Part shown: one piece after another, positions 8,684 to 16,832 of the stretch
How positions within the stretch are numbered: position 1 is the stretch's first letter
Layout: every line of letters starts with the position of its first letter
Source of the DNA: Bradyrhizobium sp. SZCCHNS1050
GTDB taxonomy: Bacteria > Pseudomonadota > Alphaproteobacteria > Rhizobiales > Xanthobacteraceae
Assembly: GCF_032484785.1 (NCBI RefSeq)
Contig: NZ_JAUETR010000001.1
Coordinates: 2,607,501-2,671,500 of the forward strand
Length of the DNA stretch: 64,000 nucleotides
Direction of reading: 5' to 3'
Notes under the pieces: model-generated
The model's input: only the letters and a program-made list of their open reading frames with translations
The model's database searches: none
What the model was told of the DNA's origin: nothing
Program-made: the position numbers and the translations under genes

Positions 8684-8974
8684 ATGCGTGCCGTTCTCGA
8701 CATCGTTCTGATCGTTCTCGACCTCTATGTCTGGCTGCTGATCGCCTCGGCGATTCTGTCGTGGCTGATCGCCTTCAACGTCGTCAACACGCGCAATCAG
8801 TTCGTCTCCGCCGTGGCCGAGTTCCTGTACCGAATCACCGAGCCGGTGCTGGCGCCGATCCGGCGCATGCTGCCCAATCTCGGCGGCCTCGACATCTCGC
8901 CGATCATCCTGATCCTCATCATCATGCTGATTCAGCGGGTGATCACCTACTACATCTATCCATTCGTGTTCTGA
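8684..8974 (+). CDS. YggT family membrane protein
   Basis: Small inner-membrane protein of 96 aa with two hydrophobic helices. The first is about residues 4-26 (VLDIVLIVLDLYVWLLIASA) and the second about 66-88 (ISPIILILIIMLIQRVI). The conserved YggT features are SWLIAFNVVNTRNQFV, the segment RITEPVLAPIRRMLPNLGGLD and the final hydrophobic block. Its length equals a single YggT repeat unit. YggT proteins are linked to cell division or osmotic shock tolerance in other bacteria, but the mechanism is unclear. Immediately followed (17 bp) by a DUF167 gene, the same YggT-YggU order as in many proteobacteria. Confidence 0.92.
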   Translation: MRAVLDIVLIVLDLYVWLLIASAILSWLIAFNVVNTRNQFVSAVAEFLYRITEPVLAPIRRMLPNLGGLDISPIILILIIMLIQRVITYYIYPFVF

Positions 8975-8991
8975 CCGCCTCGCCGTTCGCC

Positions 8992-9330
8992 ATGGACCCC
9001 TGGCGCGCCGCCGCTGACGGTCTCACCGTCGCGCTGCGTGTGACGCCGCGCGGCGGCCGCGACGCGATCGACGGCGTCGAAACGCTGTCCGACGGCCGCA
9101 GCGTGCTCAAGGTCCGCGTCCGGGCCATCGCGGATGGCGGCGAGGCGAATCGCGCGGTGACAGAGCTGCTCGCCAAGGCGATCGGCGTCACCAAGGCCTC
9201 GGTGCGAATCACCTCTGGCACCACCTCACGGCTAAAACAGGTCGCCATCGACGGCGATCCGTCCGCGCTCGATCAGGCCTTGCGCGACCTCCTTGCAGCC
9301 CATAAGCCGACCCGGAAACAACGAGAATAG
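8992..9330 (+). CDS. DUF167 (YggU) family protein
   Basis: Small cytoplasmic protein of 112 aa. The DUF167 signature is visible: LRVTPRGGRDAIDGV near the start, KVRVRAIADGGEANRAV in the middle (the A-x-x-x-G-x-A-N motif), and SVRITSGTTSRLKQV towards the end. The fold is known from structures, the function is not. It starts 17 bp after the yggT stop and is almost certainly cotranscribed with it. The last 15 residues are a basic tail (KPTRKQRE). ATG at 8992 is chosen; the frame is open further upstream inside yggT but without support. Confidence 0.9.
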   Translation: MDPWRAAADGLTVALRVTPRGGRDAIDGVETLSDGRSVLKVRVRAIADGGEANRAVTELLAKAIGVTKASVRITSGTTSRLKQVAIDGDPSALDQALRDLLAAHKPTRKQRE

Positions 9331-9379
9331 ACGCAAGAAGCGCGAGCCGAGGCCTTTCGGCTTCGCAAGCGGCGATCTT

Positions 9380-9535
9380 CACCCTCCCCTGGAGGGGGAG
9401 GGTCGCCTCACGGTGAGCGAAGCGAGCGTGAGGCGGGGTGGGGTGATCTCTCCACCGGTACCGGCATCCGTGGCTTCACCCCACCCCGCTCGCCCGCTTC
9501 GCGTGCGATAGACCCTCCCCCTCCAGGGGAGGGTG
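9380..9535. repeat. intergenic palindromic element with perfect 25-bp arms
   Basis: The 25 bases at 9380-9404 are the exact reverse complement of 9511-9535; both carry the ACCCTCCCC...GGGGGAGGGT core. Inside the 156-bp element a smaller inverted repeat (gcctcac...gtgaggc) and a CCCCACC/GGTGGGG pair are seen. It separates the DUF167 gene from folD and could fold into a long hairpin in RNA, so it may act as terminator or stability element. It is similar in design to the element at 53475-53660 and looks like a dispersed repeat family of this genome. Confidence 0.85.
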
Positions 9536-9594
9536 GGAGCACGCGGCCAGCGTCTTGCTCGATGAAACAGCCTTTGAACCGAGGATAGAGCAAA

Positions 9595-10479
9595 ATGACC
9601 GCGCGCATCATCGACGGAAAGATCATTGCAGCCGACCTGCGCGCGCAGGTCGCCCGTGAGGTCGAGCGGGTCAAGCGCGACCATGGCCTGACACCAGGCC
9701 TCGCCGTGGTGCTGGTCGGCAACGATCCGGCGTCCGAGGTCTATGTCCGCAGCAAGCATACCCAGACCCAGGCGGCCGGCATGGCCTCGTTCGAGCACAA
9801 GCTGCCGGCTGACGTGTCGCAGGACAAGCTGCTGGCCTTGATCGGCAAGCTCAACCGCGATCCCGCCGTACACGGCATTCTGGTGCAGCTGCCGCTGCCG
9901 AAGGGGCTGGAGACCGAAGTCGTGATCAATGCGATCGATCCGGCCAAGGACGTCGACGGGCTGCATCCGCACAATGCCGGCCGCCTCGCCGGCGGCCAGC
10001 AGGCGCTGGCGCCGTGCACGCCGCTCGGCTGCATCATCCTCAGCAAGACCGTGCATGGCTCGCTGGAGGGCATGAACGCGATCGTGATCGGCCGCTCGAA
10101 CCTGGTCGGCCGTCCGCTGGTCCAGCTCCTGCTCAACGAGAACGCCACGGTGACGATCGCGCATTCGCGCTCGCGCGACCTGCCGGCGCTGACCGCGCGC
10201 GCCGATCTGGTCTACGCCGCCGTGGGCCGCGCGGAGATGGTGAAGCGCGACTGGATCAAGCCGGGCGCGACCGTGATCGACGTCGGCATCAACCGTATCC
10301 CAACGGCTGACGGCAAGACGAAGCTGGTCGGCGACGTCGCCTATGCCGAGGTGGCGGAGGTCGCCGGCGCGATCACGCCGGTGCCCGGCGGCGTCGGCCA
10401 GATGACGGTGGCCTGCCTTCTGGTGAACACGCTGCGCGCCGCCTGCGCGATCGCCGGGCTGCCGAAACCGGCCGTCTAG
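9595..10479 (+). CDS. folD: methylenetetrahydrofolate dehydrogenase / cyclohydrolase
   Basis: Bifunctional one-carbon enzyme of 294 aa that interconverts 5,10-methylene-, methenyl- and 10-formyl-tetrahydrofolate in the cytoplasm. The family blocks are all present: [16 protein letters not shown] with Tyr50 and Lys54 of the catalytic site, [10 protein letters not shown], the [10 protein letters not shown] block, the NADP loop [12 protein letters not shown], and the C-terminal [11 protein letters not shown]. Length matches the family. ATG at 9595 follows GAGGATAGAGCAAA. Its stop overlaps by 4 nt the stop-side end of the convergent M20 peptidase gene. Confidence 0.97.
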   Translation: MTARIIDGKIIAADLRAQVAREVERVKRDHGLTPGLAVVLVGNDPASEVYVRSKHTQTQAAGMASFEHKLPADVSQDKLLALIGKLNRDPAVHGILVQLPLPKGLETEVVINAIDPAKDVDGLHPHNAGRLAGGQQALAPCTPLGCIILSKTVHGSLEGMNAIVIGRSNLVGRPLVQLLLNENATVTIAHSRSRDLPALTARADLVYAAVGRAEMVKRDWIKPGATVIDVGINRIPTADGKTKLVGDVAYAEVAEVAGAITPVPGGVGQMTVACLLVNTLRAACAIAGLPKPAV

Positions 10480-11963
10480 GCCGGGCTCGCGGCGGCTTCC
10501 AGCAGCCGCCGATAGAAGCGGATCATGTCGGCATAGCCCTCGACCGACAGCCGCTCATTGGTGCCGTGGAAGCGCTTGAGATCCTCCGTCGTCGCGCGCA
10601 GCGGCGAGAAGCGGAAGATGCTGTCGGCAATGCCCGCATAGTGGCTCGAATCGGTGCCGGCGACCATCAGGCCGGGCGCCACCACCGCGTCGCTGAAGAT
10701 CTCGCGAATGGTCCGGTTCACGAGCTGATAGGACGGTCCGGCGGTCGAGGTGACCGGCGGGGGCTCGCGGTTGCCGCGCAAGGACGTGATCGAGATGCGG
10801 TCGTTGGCCACGGTCTGCCTGACGTGGTCGATGATGCCCGCCTCGGTGTCCCCCGGCAGCAGCCGGAAATTCACGGTGGCGGAGGCGTTGCCCGGCAGCA
10901 CGTTGTCCTTGTCGCCCGCGTTGAAGATGGTCAGCGCGGTCGTCGTACGGACCATCGCTTCGGCCGGACCGCTCTTGGCGAACTCGCCGAACAGCAGCGG
11001 TTTGGTCAGCCAGAGATTGGACAGCACGGCGCGGTTGATGCCGGTCATTTCCGGCGCCAGCGTATCGAACATCTCGCCGACCGTGCCGTCGATGCGCATC
11101 GGCAGCCGGTTGGCCTCGAGCTTCGCCAGCGCCGCACTCATCATGCCGATCGCGGTGTCCCGCGGCGGCATCGAGGAATGCCCCGGGGTGGCCTTGGCCG
11201 TCAGCACCAGGCTCGCATAGCCCTTCTCGGCAACACCGACCAGTGCCGCCGGCTTGTCGAGGCCCTTGACGCCGCCCTCCGAGATCAGCAGGCCCTCATC
11301 GATGACGAAGTCCAGCCGGACGTTGCGGGCGGCGAGGACGGCCGAGATGGCCTTGGCCCCCCGGGTGCCGCCGACCTCCTCGTCGTGACCGAAGGCGAAA
11401 TAGATCGTGCGCTTCGGCTTGAAGCCGGCCTTGATCAGCGCCTCGGCCGCCTCCAGCATCGCATACAGATTGCCCTTGTCGTCCCAGGCGCCGCGGCCCC
11501 AGACGAAGCCGTCTTTGACGACGCCGGCAAACGGCGGCACGGCCCAGTCGGGCTCGGTGCCCGGCGCGACCGGCACCACATCCTGATGGGCCAGCAGCGC
11601 AATCGGCCTGGCCGCCGCATCCGAGCCCTTCCACCGGTACAGCAGGCTGTGCCCGGCCACGACCTCCTGTGTCGCGGCCGCATGAAAGGCCGGGAAGCTT
11701 GCCTCGATATGGGCCTTGAGCGCCGCGAAGGCATCGGCATTCAGCTCGGGATCGTCGGAGCTCGAAATCGTGCGAAAACGAACCGCCGCCGCGAGCCGCT
11801 GCGCCGCAGCCTCGGCATCGATGCTGATCTTCGGCAGCGCCGCGACATCGAGCTGCCGGGAGCCATGGCGAAACATGTTGACCAGCACGACCGCGACGAG
11901 CGCCGCGCCTGCCGCCAGGATGAGAAGACCAAGGTATCGAAGGGACCTGAGCAGGCGGCGCAT
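10476..11963 (-). CDS. M20 family metallopeptidase, membrane-anchored
   Basis: Zinc-dependent carboxypeptidase or aminoacylase-like enzyme of 495 aa. An N-terminal signal-anchor (about residues 9-29, [18 protein letters not shown]) places the catalytic domain in the periplasm. Metal ligands of the M20 family are visible: LAHQDVVP (His126, catalytic Asp128), GRGAWDDKG (Asp161) and GHDEEVGG (catalytic Glu195, ligand Glu196). The layout resembles the PM20D1/CPS1 branch, which has an N-terminal membrane segment and hydrolyses N-acyl amino acids or peptides. ATG at 11963 is chosen; another ATG lies five codons upstream. It ends 4 nt inside convergent folD. Confidence 0.9.
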   Translation of the reverse strand: MRRLLRSLRYLGLLILAAGAALVAVVLVNMFRHGSRQLDVAALPKISIDAEAAAQRLAAAVRFRTISSSDDPELNADAFAALKAHIEASFPAFHAAATQEVVAGHSLLYRWKGSDAAARPIALLAHQDVVPVAPGTEPDWAVPPFAGVVKDGFVWGRGAWDDKGNLYAMLEAAEALIKAGFKPKRTIYFAFGHDEEVGGTRGAKAISAVLAARNVRLDFVIDEGLLISEGGVKGLDKPAALVGVAEKGYASLVLTAKATPGHSSMPPRDTAIGMMSAALAKLEANRLPMRIDGTVGEMFDTLAPEMTGINRAVLSNLWLTKPLLFGEFAKSGPAEAMVRTTTALTIFNAGDKDNVLPGNASATVNFRLLPGDTEAGIIDHVRQTVANDRISITSLRGNREPPPVTSTAGPSYQLVNRTIREIFSDAVVAPGLMVAGTDSSHYAGIADSIFRFSPLRATTEDLKRFHGTNERLSVEGYADMIRFYRRLLEAAASPA

Positions 11964-12089
11964 TGCAGAACGCTCCAAGACGAGACGGCGCCGCAGATCC
12001 TATCTGCGACGCCGTGAAACTGCTCGGAGCGGACTCGAAAGTCCATCGCCTGGAGCCGCGAAGCGCTGCGTTTGGAGCTTCCGCGCGCC

Positions 12090-12626
12090 CTACTTCTTCG
12101 CCGCCTTGGCGCGGGCGATGCCCTCGGCAATCAACTGGTGGGCGTCGTCGGCATTGCCCCAACGCAGCACCTTCACCCATTTGCCGGGCTCGAGATCCTT
12201 GTAGTGCTCGTAGAAGTGCCGGATCTGCTGCAGCGTGATGTCCGGCAGGTCCGAATAGGTGCGGACCTTGTCGTAGCGCTGGGTCAGCTTCGAGGACGGC
12301 ACCGCGATGATCTTCTCATCGCCGCCAGCCTCGTCCTCCATCAGCAGCACGCCGACTGGGCGCACGCTCATGACCGCGCCGGGCACGATCGCGCGCGTGT
12401 TGGCGACCAGCACGTCGCAGGGGTCGCCGTCATTGGACAGCGTGTGCGGGATGAAGCCGTAATTGCCGGGGTAGCGCATCGCCGTATAGAGGAAGCGGTC
12501 GACGAACAGCGTGCCGGCTTCCTTGTCTAGCTCGTACTTGATCGGCTCGCCGCCGACCGGCACTTCGATGACGACGTTGACCTCGCGCGGCGGATCTTTC
12601 CCGATCGGGATGGCGTCGATGCGCAT
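12090..12626 (-). CDS. ppa: inorganic pyrophosphatase
   Basis: Cytoplasmic family I pyrophosphatase of 178 aa that hydrolyses PPi to phosphate and drives biosynthetic reactions. Seen in order: [36 protein letters not shown], and the metal-binding signature DGDPCDVLV, then [17 protein letters not shown] and the C-terminal [17 protein letters not shown]. All catalytic blocks are intact. ATG at 12626 is chosen; a longer frame upstream reads through two tandem copies of a 16-bp repeat and has no family similarity. It is in the same direction as the M20 gene, 126 bp upstream of it. Confidence 0.97.
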   Translation of the reverse strand: MRIDAIPIGKDPPREVNVVIEVPVGGEPIKYELDKEAGTLFVDRFLYTAMRYPGNYGFIPHTLSNDGDPCDVLVANTRAIVPGAVMSVRPVGVLLMEDEAGGDEKIIAVPSSKLTQRYDKVRTYSDLPDITLQQIRHFYEHYKDLEPGKWVKVLRWGNADDAHQLIAEGIARAKAAKK

Positions 12627-12638
12627 GGATGCTCCGTA

Positions 12639-12670
12639 GAACTTGAACGTTTGAGAACTTGAACGTTGAG
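12639..12670. repeat. two tandem 16-bp copies in the ppa leader
   Basis: Positions 12639-12654 and 12655-12670 both begin GAACTTGAACGTT and differ only in the last three bases. They sit 13 bp upstream of the ppa start codon, in the expected 5' untranslated region. A role in regulation is possible but not shown. Confidence 0.6.
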
Positions 12671-12824
12671 GGTCGGACGCTCGACAGGCGAGCGCTGGCA
12701 TTCGCAGTCGCAAAAAAAACGCGGCTGCGCAACAGCTACCTCAAGCCAACACTTTCAGTTCAATTCCAGTTCAATTCGCTGGCGCGTTAACGTTTAACGC
12801 GCCCGGAGCACGGCCGGCCCAGGC

Positions 12825-13334
12825 TCAGTTGGTCCAGGCAAAGGCAACCTTGTCGAGCGACTTCGGCCCGAAGCGCTCCGACGACCGCGCGACCATCCGG
12901 CCGCCCAAGGCGCGGTAGAACTCGGTGGCGGGATCGTTGTCGGACAACGCCCACACCACCATGCTCTTCAGGCCGCTCTGCGCGAGGTCGCGCTTGGCGG
13001 ACTGGAAGAGCCGGCGACCGAACCCCAGCCCCTGAAATTCCGGTCGCAGATAAAGCTCGTAGACTTCACCGTCGAAGTGCAGGCTGCGGGCGCGATTGCG
13101 GCCGTAATTCGCATAGCCTGCGACCTTGTCGTTGAACACCAGCACGCTGACGCGGCTGCCTTTGCGGATCGCGCTGTCCCACCATTGGGGGCCGCGCCGG
13201 TTGATCAGCTTCTCCAGCTCTGCGCCAGGGATGATTCCCTGGTAGGCGGAACGCCAGGCTTCATCATGGGCTGACGCCACCGCAGCCGCATCTGCAGCCT
13301 TGGCCGGACGGACTTCGATCAGGGTTGTGCTCAT
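12825..13334 (-). CDS. GNAT family N-acetyltransferase
   Basis: Acetyl-CoA-dependent acetyltransferase of 169 aa. The GNAT fold is recognisable from RPAKAADAAAVASAHDEAW at the N-terminus, the beta-4 strand VYELYLRPEFQG, the acetyl-CoA loop QGLGFGRRLF and the C-terminal NDPATEFYRALGGRMVAR motif typical of RimI-like small-molecule or protein acetyltransferases. ATG at 13334 (MSTTLIEVRP) is chosen because the family similarity begins there; the frame is open 37 codons further upstream. The substrate is unknown. It is 198 bp upstream of ppa on the same strand. Confidence 0.88.
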   Translation of the reverse strand: MSTTLIEVRPAKAADAAAVASAHDEAWRSAYQGIIPGAELEKLINRRGPQWWDSAIRKGSRVSVLVFNDKVAGYANYGRNRARSLHFDGEVYELYLRPEFQGLGFGRRLFQSAKRDLAQSGLKSMVVWALSDNDPATEFYRALGGRMVARSSERFGPKSLDKVAFAWTN

Positions 13335-13574
13335 GAGCGGATCAAAGCAAGTCGGCGGTCCGCCTTCAAGGTGCCACGTTAAAGATCGGTTAACCTGTGG
13401 ACTTTCGGCATCACCGTGGCGGAAAGCTGTGCCGAAAAGGGACAAATTCGCAACATTGTTGAGGGTCGACGGTGTCCCGTCACCGCAGGTTCATACCACG
13501 AACTAAAAACTGCAACTCACTCGCGGTGGGCTCGGCTAGTGTGGCCGGAGCTCAACAACTTCCCGCCCGGCTGA

Positions 13575-14474
13575 ATGCTGCTGCTTCGCTGCCTCTCATG
13601 GTTGATCGCGCTCGTCCTCGCGGGATCGAACGCCTGGGCACAGACATTCGGCCCGGCCTCGCCGGAAGGCGAGCCGGCCCGGCTGCAGCAATGGCTGGTG
13701 CCCTCGACCGAGCCTGGACTCCCCGCGCATGCGCTGCTGTATCGGCCTGCCGGTGACGGACCGTTTCCGCTGGCGCTGATCGCGCATGCCTCGACACAGA
13801 ATGCGTTGCGGCGCGCGCAGCTGCCGCAGCCGAGCTACACGGCGATGGCCAGCGAGCTGGTCGCGCGCGGCTATGCGGTGCTGGTGCCGGAGCGGCTCGG
13901 GCATGGCCGTACCGGCGGCCCCTATGTCGAGGATCAGGGCGCGTGCGAAAATCCGGACTACGAGAAGGCGGGACGTGCCACCGCCGCGCAGATCTCGCGC
14001 GCGCTTGCCTTCATGCGCGATCAACCATTCGTCGCCAAAGGCGGCGCACTTGTGGTCGGTCACTCGGCCGGCGGCTGGGGCGCGCTGGCGCTCGCCGATC
14101 AGCCCCGGCAGTTCGTTTCGAGCATCATCGTGTTCGCGCCCGGCCGTGGCGGCCATGCCGACGAGGTGCCAGGGCGCGTCTGTGCAGAGGCGCGCCTGCT
14201 TGATACGGCCCGCGCATTTGGACGCGGCGCGCGCGTGCCGGTCACGTGGCTGGTCGCGGCCAATGACAGCTACTTTCCACCATCGCTTTCGCGTCGGCTT
14301 GCGGAGGACTTCGACTCGGCCGGAGGCCGGGCACACTTCAAGCTGTTGCCAGCGTCCGGCGAGGAGGGGCATTGGATGATCGAGCACGACGACGGCGTGG
14401 CACTGGCGGCGGATTTGCTGTCGCGGGCGCTGACAACGACACGTCGATCGACGCATCCGATGCCGCCGAACTAG
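13575..14474 (+). CDS. secreted alpha/beta hydrolase (dienelactone-hydrolase-like)
   Basis: Exported serine hydrolase of 299 aa. A Sec signal peptide occupies about residues 1-22 (LLLRCLSWLIALVLAGSNAWA, cleavage after AWA). The catalytic triad is visible: nucleophile Ser164 in VGHSAGG, Asp231 in VAANDSYF and His266 in EEGHWM. The region LIAHASTQNALRR supplies the oxyanion side. Related proteins are annotated as dienelactone hydrolase family or acetyl-xylan-esterase-like; the true substrate is unknown. The downstream DUF2269 gene starts 10 bp after the stop, so it may be the first gene of that operon. Confidence 0.86.
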   Translation: MLLLRCLSWLIALVLAGSNAWAQTFGPASPEGEPARLQQWLVPSTEPGLPAHALLYRPAGDGPFPLALIAHASTQNALRRAQLPQPSYTAMASELVARGYAVLVPERLGHGRTGGPYVEDQGACENPDYEKAGRATAAQISRALAFMRDQPFVAKGGALVVGHSAGGWGALALADQPRQFVSSIIVFAPGRGGHADEVPGRVCAEARLLDTARAFGRGARVPVTWLVAANDSYFPPSLSRRLAEDFDSAGGRAHFKLLPASGEEGHWMIEHDDGVALAADLLSRALTTTRRSTHPMPPN

Positions 14475-14483
14475 CAGGACACG

Positions 14484-14951
14484 ATGACGCTGTATTTCCT
14501 GATCAAATATCTCCACGTGCTCGGCGCCATCGTCATTCTCGGCACCGGCACGGGGATCGCATTCTTCATGCTGATGGCGCATCTGAGCGGCGAGGCCGCG
14601 TTCATCGCGCGCACGGCTGGCGTCGTGGTGATCGCGGACATGCTCTTCACACTGTCGGCGGTGCTGCTGCAGCCGGTCACCGGCGGCACCTTGATGTGGC
14701 TGTCGTCCACGGCCGTGAGCGAACGCTGGCTGCTCACCTCGCTCGCACTCTACGCCGTCGCCGGCCTGTTCTGGGTCCCCGTGATCTTCATGCAGATCGA
14801 ACTGCGCGACCTCGCCCGTGCTGCTGATATCAGCGCCCAGGCGCTGCCGCCGCGCTACTTCATCGTCTTCCGCCGCTGGTTCCTGTGCGGCATCCCCGGT
14901 TTCGGCGCGGTCATGGCCATTCTCTGGCTGATGATCGCAAAGCCGCTCTGA
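14484..14951 (+). CDS. DUF2269 family integral membrane protein
   Basis: Four-helix inner-membrane protein of 155 aa. The DUF2269 signature LIKYLHVLGAIVILGTGTG lies at the start, and helix 2 region ends with LQPVTGGTLMW. Helices are at about 5-30, 45-70, 82-105 and 130-152. The conserved His11 and the GTGTGIAFFM segment are typical of the family; the biochemical role is unknown. It is followed after 10 bp by the SDR/DoxX fusion and then the DCC-family gene, forming a compact operon with 10-bp and 1-nt overlapping junctions. Confidence 0.85.
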   Translation: MTLYFLIKYLHVLGAIVILGTGTGIAFFMLMAHLSGEAAFIARTAGVVVIADMLFTLSAVLLQPVTGGTLMWLSSTAVSERWLLTSLALYAVAGLFWVPVIFMQIELRDLARAADISAQALPPRYFIVFRRWFLCGIPGFGAVMAILWLMIAKPL

Positions 14952-14961
14952 CGAGACGCGC

Positions 14962-16287
14962 ATGATCACGTCGACCACCCCCCGCATCCTCGTGCTTGGC
15001 GCCTCCGGCCTGATCGGGCGCTTCATCACCGACGATCTGCGCCAGCGCGGCTGTGCGACGGTCGGCGTCGCGCGCGCGTTCTCGCCATCGCAACGCACGT
15101 CGCCGTTCGACATCGAGCTGCCGATCATGGCGCTCGATGCGCCGGCTTTGGCGAGCCTGATCCGCGCCCACGAGATCGACGTCGTCATCAACTGCCTCGG
15201 CGTGCTGCAGGATGGTCCGGGCAGCGATACCGCTGCCGTGCATCGTGAGTTCGTCGCGCGCGTGCTCGCAGCGATCACGGCCTGCGGCCGTCGCGTACGC
15301 TTCATTCACATCTCGATCCCCGGCACGGCCGATGAGGATCACACCGCTTTCGCGACCACCAAGCGCGAGGCGGAGCAGTTGATTGCATCCTCAGACATTC
15401 CCTACGCCATCCTGCGCCCGGGCTTCGTGATCGCGCCATCGGCCTATGGCGGCAGCGCGATGGTCCGCGCGCTCGCGGCGCTTCCGGTCGACCTGCCGGC
15501 GAGGGATGCGGCGACGCCGTTCCAGCCGGTGGCGGTGGCGGACATCGCCGCGACCATCGCCTGGCTCGCGATGCGGCCGATCGATGACGAGGCGACGCGC
15601 GCGGTGAGCTGGGACCTGATGCAGCCCGAGGCGGTGACGCTTGGCGACGTCGTCGATGCGTTTCGGCGCAGTTTCGGCACGACGGATTGGCCGCGCGTTG
15701 CCTTGCCCGCACCGCTGATCAATCTCGGCGCTTTCGCCGGTGACCTCTGCAGCCGGCTCGGCTGGATGCCGCCGATGCGCACCACCGCGATCGCCGAGCT
15801 TCGCCGCGGGGTGCACGGCGATCCCGCACCGTGGATCGCGGCAACCGGCATCACCCCCACGCCGCTGGACGCCGTCGGCGTGCGTGGCGCCACCATTCAG
15901 GACAAGTGGTTCGCGCGGCTGTTCCTGATCAAGGCACTGATCATCGCGAGCCTCGTGCTGTTCTGGGTCGCATCGGGGTCGATTGCACTGTTCGTCTCGT
16001 TCCCGGCGACCACGGCGGTCCTGACCACGCACGGCTGGCCGGAAGGCTTTGCGATTCCGTTCGCGGCGATCACCAGCATGATGGACATTTCGGTCGGTCT
16101 ATTGATCGCGTTCCGCAAGACCGCAGCATTCGGGCTCGCCGCCGGCATCCTCGTCTCGCTCGGCTACATGCTCGGCTGCGCGATCCTCACCCCCGATCTC
16201 TGGCTCGAGCCGCTCGGCGCCCTGGTGAAGACGGGACCTGCGATCGTGCTGATGCTGGTCGCGCTGCTCATGATGGACAATCGCTGA
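14962..16287 (+). CDS. SDR-DoxX fusion: NAD(P)-binding epimerase-like domain plus DoxX-like membrane domain
   Basis: Two-part protein of 441 aa. Residues 1-300 form an atypical SDR/NmrA-type Rossmann domain with the nucleotide loop LVLGASGLIGRF (about 11-21). The C-terminal 130 residues (from DKWFARLFLIKALIIASL) form a four-helix DoxX-like membrane domain, including the block TSMMDISVGLLIAFRK. The fusion is known from other proteobacteria, usually next to DUF2269 and DCC-family genes as here. Its stop TGA overlaps the ATG of the next gene (TGATG), which implies translational coupling. A redox role at the membrane is plausible; the substrate is unknown. Confidence 0.87.
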   Translation: MITSTTPRILVLGASGLIGRFITDDLRQRGCATVGVARAFSPSQRTSPFDIELPIMALDAPALASLIRAHEIDVVINCLGVLQDGPGSDTAAVHREFVARVLAAITACGRRVRFIHISIPGTADEDHTAFATTKREAEQLIASSDIPYAILRPGFVIAPSAYGGSAMVRALAALPVDLPARDAATPFQPVAVADIAATIAWLAMRPIDDEATRAVSWDLMQPEAVTLGDVVDAFRRSFGTTDWPRVALPAPLINLGAFAGDLCSRLGWMPPMRTTAIAELRRGVHGDPAPWIAATGITPTPLDAVGVRGATIQDKWFARLFLIKALIIASLVLFWVASGSIALFVSFPATTAVLTTHGWPEGFAIPFAAITSMMDISVGLLIAFRKTAAFGLAAGILVSLGYMLGCAILTPDLWLEPLGALVKTGPAIVLMLVALLMMDNR

Positions 16288-16697
16288 TGACCAACTGGCC
16301 CGACGATGACGTGATCCTCTACGACGGCGTCTGCGTGTTCTGCTCCCGCTGGGTGCAGTTCGTGATCGCGCGCGACACCGCCAGGCGCTTCCGCTTCACG
16401 CCGATCCAGTCGCCCTACGGCACCCGGCTGGCACAGGCCTTCGGCATCGATCCCCAGGACCCCGACACCAACGCGGTCGTGCATGGCGGCAAGGCGCATC
16501 TCAAATCCGATGCTGCGCTGACCGTATTGTCGAACCTGCCGGGCTGGGGCTGGACGCGCGCGCTGCGCGCCATTCCGAAGCCGCTGCGCGATGCGGTCTA
16601 TGGCGTGGTCGCACGCAACCGCTACCACATCTTCGGCAAATACGAATCCTGCTTCGTGCCGGATGCCGAGCTGCGCAAGCGGGTGCTGGAGTCGTGA
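16287..16697 (+). CDS. DCC-family thiol-disulfide oxidoreductase-like protein (DUF393)
   Basis: Small thioredoxin-like protein of 136 aa. The family-defining motif is present at the N-terminus: ILYDGVCVFCSRW, with the CxxC pair Cys16 and Cys19. Further conserved parts are FTPIQSPYG, a KSDAALTVL block and the final NRYHIFGKYESCFVP. The start codon overlaps the stop of the SDR/DoxX gene by one nucleotide, so the two are translationally coupled. DCC proteins are predicted thiol-disulfide oxidoreductases, although activity has rarely been shown. Confidence 0.9.
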   Translation: MTNWPDDDVILYDGVCVFCSRWVQFVIARDTARRFRFTPIQSPYGTRLAQAFGIDPQDPDTNAVVHGGKAHLKSDAALTVLSNLPGWGWTRALRAIPKPLRDAVYGVVARNRYHIFGKYESCFVPDAELRKRVLES

Positions 16698-16736
16698 TCC
16701 GGTCGGCGGTGAGATGCGGCCATGAGCGCCGATTAA

Positions 16737-16768
16737 TCGATTGAATCGAATGATACGTGCGATATAAT
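16737..16768 (+). promoter_or_regulatory. promoter with operator-like dyad upstream of the YeiH-type gene
   Basis: A perfect consensus -10 TATAAT lies at 16763-16768, with TTGAAT at 16741-16746 as -35 (16-bp spacer). The -35 is embedded in a 13-bp perfect dyad TCGATTGAATCGA at 16737-16749, and a further ATCGATTGG copy follows the -10 at 16776-16784. A regulator bound at the dyad would affect RNA polymerase directly. The LysR gene located two genes on is the obvious candidate regulator, which is inference. Confidence 0.5.
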
Positions 16769-16832
16769 CTGTTGGATCGATTGGTCACAGCATGAAATTC
16801 TCTTCCTTGCACTTGGTTTGGGAGAGATTTCC

